Shown one piece after another: positions 59,636-64,000 of a DNA stretch of 64,000 nt (its first letter is position 1; every line of letters starts with the position of its first letter). Source of the DNA: Candidatus Zhuqueibacterota bacterium (GTDB lineage Bacteria > Zhuqueibacterota > Zhuqueibacteria > Residuimicrobiales > Krinioviventaceae); the NCBI GenBank assembly GCA_016934825.1, contig JAFGSB010000006.1, positions 1 through 64,000 on the forward strand, given 5' to 3'. The notes beneath the pieces are model-generated. The model searched no databases. It saw only the letters and a list, made by a program, of their open reading frames with translations, and was not told the origin of the DNA. The translations under genes and the position numbers were made by a program.

Positions 59636-59663
59636 AACCCCCGTTCCGGTTGGAACGGGGGTT
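59636..59663. terminator. terminator between convergent asnA and csp
   Basis: AACCCCCGTTCCGGTTGGAACGGGGGTT. Confidence 0.88.
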
Positions 59664-59680
59664 ACTCAAAAATTGGATAA

Positions 59681-59881
59681 TCAAACCTTTTTGACGTTTG
59701 TAGCCTGTAATCCTTTGGCGCCGTTTTCAACTTCAAATGTAACTTCATCGCCTTCGTTCAGAGTTCTATAACCATCACCAACGATCGCTTTAAAATGAAC
59801 GAACACATCATCGCCTTCTTCGCGGGTAATGAAGCCATAACCTTTGGCACCATTGAACCATTTTACAGTACCTTTTTCCAT
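59681..59881 (-). CDS. CspA-family cold-shock protein
   Basis: [33 protein letters not shown]. Confidence 0.97.
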   Translation of the reverse strand: MEKGTVKWFNGAKGYGFITREEGDDVFVHFKAIVGDGYRTLNEGDEVTFEVENGAKGLQATNVKKV

Positions 59882-60152
59882 TAAAAAAGTCCTTACTTAA
59901 AATGATTTGTTTCGTACAACTATATTCCGGCCTCCTTACAAAAAAAAAATCGCACAAAATAGATTTCAATATATGAACCACTTAATGCGATTTTAAATTT
60001 TGTCCTGCTTGTAAAGTTTTTTTTAAAAAAAGCTTTTTCAAACCAAATACAATAAAAGGGGAAAAACAGTGTACAATTACTTATGTATATAACTTATATA
60101 TATTTAACTAAAAAAGCAAGAAATTTTTTATTTTTTTTTCATATCTTGTTTT

Positions 60153-60176
60153 ACTGGCGTCCGGTTATCGGACAAT
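60153..60176 (+). repeat. dispersed palindromic repeat (REP-like)
   Basis: ACTGGCGTCCGGTTATCGGACAAT. Confidence 0.65.
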
Positions 60177-60281
60177 ATCATTTGATCCGATTTCGAGTTT
60201 AATAATTATATAAATTTCATTTTCCAAACAAATCAAATAAGCATTTTCCTTTCGAAAACTTGAATAATAATTGATGTGCAA

Positions 60282-60314
60282 AGTGTCGTGTCCCGGTTTA
60301 ACCGGACACTGGTA
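60282..60314 (+). repeat. dispersed palindromic repeat (REP-like), extended form
   Basis: AGTGTCGTGTCCCGGTTTAACCGGACACTGGTA, nearly identical to the copy at 123-155. Confidence 0.8.
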
Positions 60315-60545
60315 ATATCGTAATACAAATAAAAATAATATATTTTACCGATACAGACTTGATTTAATTGGAATTTAAAAAAAACTTTTTATATTAAAAT
60401 ATCTGAATAAACTTCAGGTAATTGTTTTACCGGTTTAACAAAATAAAACCAAATCATTGGACAGAATTCGCCTGATGTAAAATAAAAAATTAATAGAATT
60501 AATAAAAATATAATACTTCTATTGATGCAACTAAGGAGAACTGTA

Positions 60546-61394
60546 ATGATTAAACGAATTTTAATTCCCCTGGACCCCTCACCGTACACGGAAACCGCAT
60601 TGGAAATTGGTTGTATTATTGCCAGACAACATAACGCGGAAATTACCGGACTGGTCATATTAGACATTCCCGGAATAAAAAAGACAGTCGGACCTGTACC
60701 TCTTGGCGCTATTGAATATGCCGACAAACTTGAGCACCTGAAAGAAAAAGAGGCGCATGATCATATTCATATACTGTTATCAAAATTCAGAGAAAAGTGT
60801 TCAAAGGAAGGCGTACTATTTCGTGAAGCCGAACTGCAGGGCAGTCCGAGCGAACGTATTATTCGTGAATCCATATACTACGATCTGGTCGTGATGGGAC
60901 TGCGCACCTTTTTCCACTATCCGCCAAGTGATAAACCGGGAGATACTCTTGATGAGGTAATGGATCAATCTATCACTCCTATTTTAGGAGTTCCGCAAAG
61001 CTTTACATTTCCGGATATTTCGAAAGAAAAAATCAAAGTTCTGGTCGCTTTCGACGGAAGCCTGCCCTCCGCAAGCGCACTGCAGAGCTTTGTCACATTT
61101 GCCATACCCGACGTCATGGAAGTTGCACTGCTGACATCAGATGACAATAACGATGCCGCGGAGTACCATCTGACACAGGCTGAAGCTTACCTGAAATCCC
61201 ACTCCATATTCAATATTAAAAAGGAAAAAACGACTGAAAATATAAAAAAGATAGTAAATGAAAAATATCTAAACTGGGCGACTTTGATTGTCGTGGGAAC
61301 ACATTCGAAAAGCGGTATCTTTGATTTCATGGTGGGCAGTCTGACAAAAGAATTAATAAAAACAGATAAAAAGCCGTTACTGATCAGTCAGTGA
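60546..61394 (+). CDS. universal stress protein, tandem UspA domains
   Basis: IKRILIPLDPSPYTETALEIG ... VMGLRTF; second unit KVLVAFDGSLPSASALQSF ... LIVVGTHSKSGIFDFMVGSLTKELI. Confidence 0.9.
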   Translation: MIKRILIPLDPSPYTETALEIGCIIARQHNAEITGLVILDIPGIKKTVGPVPLGAIEYADKLEHLKEKEAHDHIHILLSKFREKCSKEGVLFREAELQGSPSERIIRESIYYDLVVMGLRTFFHYPPSDKPGDTLDEVMDQSITPILGVPQSFTFPDISKEKIKVLVAFDGSLPSASALQSFVTFAIPDVMEVALLTSDDNNDAAEYHLTQAEAYLKSHSIFNIKKEKTTENIKKIVNEKYLNWATLIVVGTHSKSGIFDFMVGSLTKELIKTDKKPLLISQ

Positions 61395-61685
61395 CAAATA
61401 CTCGAAAAATTTGAATAAAAGGGCCGTACCCAGTCGGAAGAACCGATCAGATTTCCGGCTGGGTACAACCCGATATTCGATCCAGGTGAAGCCGTTCTGA
61501 ATAATTTTGCTGATAAACAATCAATATTGAAAATTCATTTATACTTCAAATTCAGCTATTATTCATATTTTATAAAATACATCGATATTGATATATATTA
61601 CTTGATTAAATGAACCTGTATGCCGGATAAGGTGAAAGTATCCGCTTCCCGGACATCATTGTTTGTTCTATTTTGGAGAGAAAAA

Positions 61686-64000
61686 ATGAAAAAAATAAAC
61701 TCCACAGTTTGCTTTATTCTTATTTTTCTGTTCCTGTCCATGAATAGTTTTAGTGTCACTTTTAAAATTAATCAAGAGAAAGAATATTTTGAAGCGCCGG
61801 GATTTTCATTATTGATCTTTCATGATTTTTATCCCGAAGGGAAACAGGGCGGCATTGAAATCATTCAGCAAAATGAACGGATCGCCGCATGCGGCGACCT
61901 GCGGCTGGAACCGACTCCCGGACAGTGGGATGCGAAAGCGGAATACGGAAAACGTGAACTGGATATGGAAAATAATACGATCAGGATCAAAAACACGTTT
62001 CAGGAGATAAAACTCAATTACACGGTTCATGTCAAATCCGCCGGTGATGTTTTTATAATTACCGTCGACCTGGATAAACCTTTGCCCTCCGAATGGGCCG
62101 GTAAACTGGGCTTCAATTTCGAGCTCTATCCGCAAATATATTTTGGTAAAACTTTTTATCTGGATAATTTTTTCGGGATATTCCCCAGGCAGGCTAACGG
62201 TCCGGTACAGTTGAATCCCTTCGGTAATGTCGAGCCCCTGCCGATTGCCGGAGGTCATGTTTTATCGATCGCCCCGGAAGACTCCCTTTTCAGGTTCACC
62301 ATCGAAAGCAAAAAAGGTATTTTAAAACTGTATGACGGGCGGAATACGGCCCAGAACGGCTGGTTTGTGGTCAGAACATTGATCCCCGCCGGAGTCACAC
62401 AAAACGCCGTAGAATGGATCATCAAACCGCATATTAATCGGAATATGAAGAAAAAACCGGTGTTGTCCCATTCACAGGTCGGTTATCATCCCGATCAGGT
62501 CAAACAAGCAATTATCGAACTTGACCCGGCAACGGAAATATTTACAACAGCGGAACTGGCCAGGATATCTCCGGACGGATCCCTGAAGACGATATTTTCC
62601 TCGGTTCCGGTTAAATGGGGAGATTTTCTGCGCTATACCTATGCCGTATTTGATTTCACCGGCGTTAAGGAATCCGGGATGTACGTGATCCTGTATGCTG
62701 ATGAACAGACCGAACCGTTTAAGATCAGCGCCGATGTGTACAAAACCGATGTCTGGCAGCCCACGCTGGAAACATTTTTCCCGGTGCAGATGTGTCACAT
62801 GACAGTCCGGGACCGGTATCGCATCTGGCACGGCCCCTGTCACCTGGATGACGCTCTGCAGGCGCCGACCTCGCATGAACATTTTGACGGGTACAGACAG
62901 GGCGCCGGGACTGAAACCGAATACAAACCTTACGACCATATTCCCGGCCTGAACCGCGGCGGCTGGCATGACGCCGGCGATTACGACCTGGCGGCCGGTT
63001 CACAGGCCAGCACAACGCTGACCCTTGTTCTGGCAAAAGAAGCGTTCGGCATCGATACGGACCAGACGACTGTGAACAACGGGCAGCGCCTGGTGGAACT
63101 GCATAAACCCGACAATGTCCCGGATATCGTCCAGCAAATCAAACACGGCGTGGAAAACCTGCTCTCCGGTTACAGGATAGCGGGACACTGCTTCCCGGGA
63201 ATTATCTCCAATTCGATAAACCAGTACGTGCATCTTGGCGACGCCATGACCATGACTGACAACCTGATCTATAACCCATCGTCAGATAAAAATGAAGTAA
63301 CTGCTGAAAGCAACGACAACCCGGACGACAGGTGGGTCTTTACCAACAAATCAACCGCGCTGGAGTACCAGGCTGCGGCCACTCTAACTGCCGTAAGCCG
63401 TGCCTTAAAAGGTTACGAAGATGAACTGGCGGACGAATGTCTGAAAACAGCCGAAAACGTATGGCAGTATGAGCAAACCCACGAACCGGTCAAACACCGC
63501 AGCGCTTACGTTCCGGGAAACGAAGAACAGCAGGAAATCTTGGCGGCGGCGGAATTGTATATAACTACCGGAAAAAATATTTATAAAAAGCGCCTGATCG
63601 AGTTGCTGCCGGAGATCAAGGAGCAGGTCGGCCGGGTCGGCGCGACGGTAAGCCGCGTCCTGCCGCTGCTCAGGGATAAAAACTTTGCACATGAGATTCA
63701 TTCGTCCATGCAGGAATACAGTAAAGAATTGGCGGAAAGAATATCGCAAAACCCCTACGGCGTCCCCTACCGACCGCGCATCTGGGGCATCGCCTGGGAT
63801 ATCCAGAGCCATGCCGTCAACATGTATTATCTGCACAAAGCCTACCCCGAACTGTTCGACCGGGAAAACGTGCTCCGGGTTGTTAATTTTATTCTCGGAT
63901 GCCATCCGGGTTCATCAACGTCGTTCATATCGGGAGTGGGCTCGCGTTCGCTGATCCCCGGGTACGGTACCAACCGCGCGGACTGGTCGTACATTCCCGG
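61686..64000 (+). CDS. exported GH9 glycoside hydrolase with N-terminal Ig-like domain, truncated by window end
   Basis: continuous frame from ATG 61686; SHSQVGYHPDQVKQAIIELD, RGGWHDAGDYDLAAGSQA. Confidence 0.9.
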   Translation, partial: MKKINSTVCFILIFLFLSMNSFSVTFKINQEKEYFEAPGFSLLIFHDFYPEGKQGGIEIIQQNERIAACGDLRLEPTPGQWDAKAEYGKRELDMENNTIRIKNTFQEIKLNYTVHVKSAGDVFIITVDLDKPLPSEWAGKLGFNFELYPQIYFGKTFYLDNFFGIFPRQANGPVQLNPFGNVEPLPIAGGHVLSIAPEDSLFRFTIESKKGILKLYDGRNTAQNGWFVVRTLIPAGVTQNAVEWIIKPHINRNMKKKPVLSHSQVGYHPDQVKQAIIELDPATEIFTTAELARISPDGSLKTIFSSVPVKWGDFLRYTYAVFDFTGVKESGMYVILYADEQTEPFKISADVYKTDVWQPTLETFFPVQMCHMTVRDRYRIWHGPCHLDDALQAPTSHEHFDGYRQGAGTETEYKPYDHIPGLNRGGWHDAGDYDLAAGSQASTTLTLVLAKEAFGIDTDQTTVNNGQRLVELHKPDNVPDIVQQIKHGVENLLSGYRIAGHCFPGIISNSINQYVHLGDAMTMTDNLIYNPSSDKNEVTAESNDNPDDRWVFTNKSTALEYQAAATLTAVSRALKGYEDELADECLKTAENVWQYEQTHEPVKHRSAYVPGNEEQQEILAAAELYITTGKNIYKKRLIELLPEIKEQVGRVGATVSRVLPLLRDKNFAHEIHSSMQEYSKELAERISQNPYGVPYRPRIWGIAWDIQSHAVNMYYLHKAYPELFDRENVLRVVNFILGCHPGSSTSFISGVGSRSLIPGYGTNRADWSYIP

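Noticed and set aside
1-64000. CRISPR arrays
   Set aside because: The recurring palindromes are widely dispersed singles or pairs, with no regularly spaced repeat-spacer structure and no cas genes.

Overview
64 kb of an AT-rich bacterial chromosome. No rRNA, tRNA, CRISPR or phage genes were recognised. There are four parts. (1) About 270-20730 is a long, almost entirely leftward locus with two [FeFe]-hydrogenase modules (HydABC-1 with a separate HndB-like 2Fe-2S protein, and HydABC-2). Interleaved are an H-domain/histidine-kinase fusion, two REC-PAS-HK proteins, stand-alone receivers, an orphan HATPase, PHP and DRTGG proteins, and an NtrC-type regulator; butyrate kinase lies downstream. (2) About 21-49 kb is mixed housekeeping and glycan catabolism: exported Gfo/Idh/MocA oxidoreductases, GH106-like, GH42, GH95 and MGH1/GH63-like enzymes, ABC-F, RapA, a HPrK/PEPCK-like P-loop protein and TspO. 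(3) About 49.3-51.5 kb is a compact toxin-antitoxin island: three TA modules, each preceded by a copy or fragment of one fold-back repeat. Two of the three toxins carry clear inactivating lesions beside intact antitoxin ORFs. (4) About 51.8-64 kb holds secreted proteins (S8-like peptidase with dockerin-like repeats, a T9SS-type C-terminal domain protein), two membrane proteins ending in the same Cys-rich motif, AsnA, a cold-shock protein, a tandem Usp and a GH9 enzyme cut by the window end. A dispersed palindromic repeat (core TGTCCGGTTAACCGGACACTGGTG) occurs in at least nine intergenic spots. The best candidates for follow-up are the repeat-delimited TA array, the palindromic repeat family, and the two-module hydrogenase/signalling locus with its cysteine-less HydB, pseudo-receiver and insertion-bearing receivers. 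All calls come from reading the sequence and the supplied ORFs; no database search was run.
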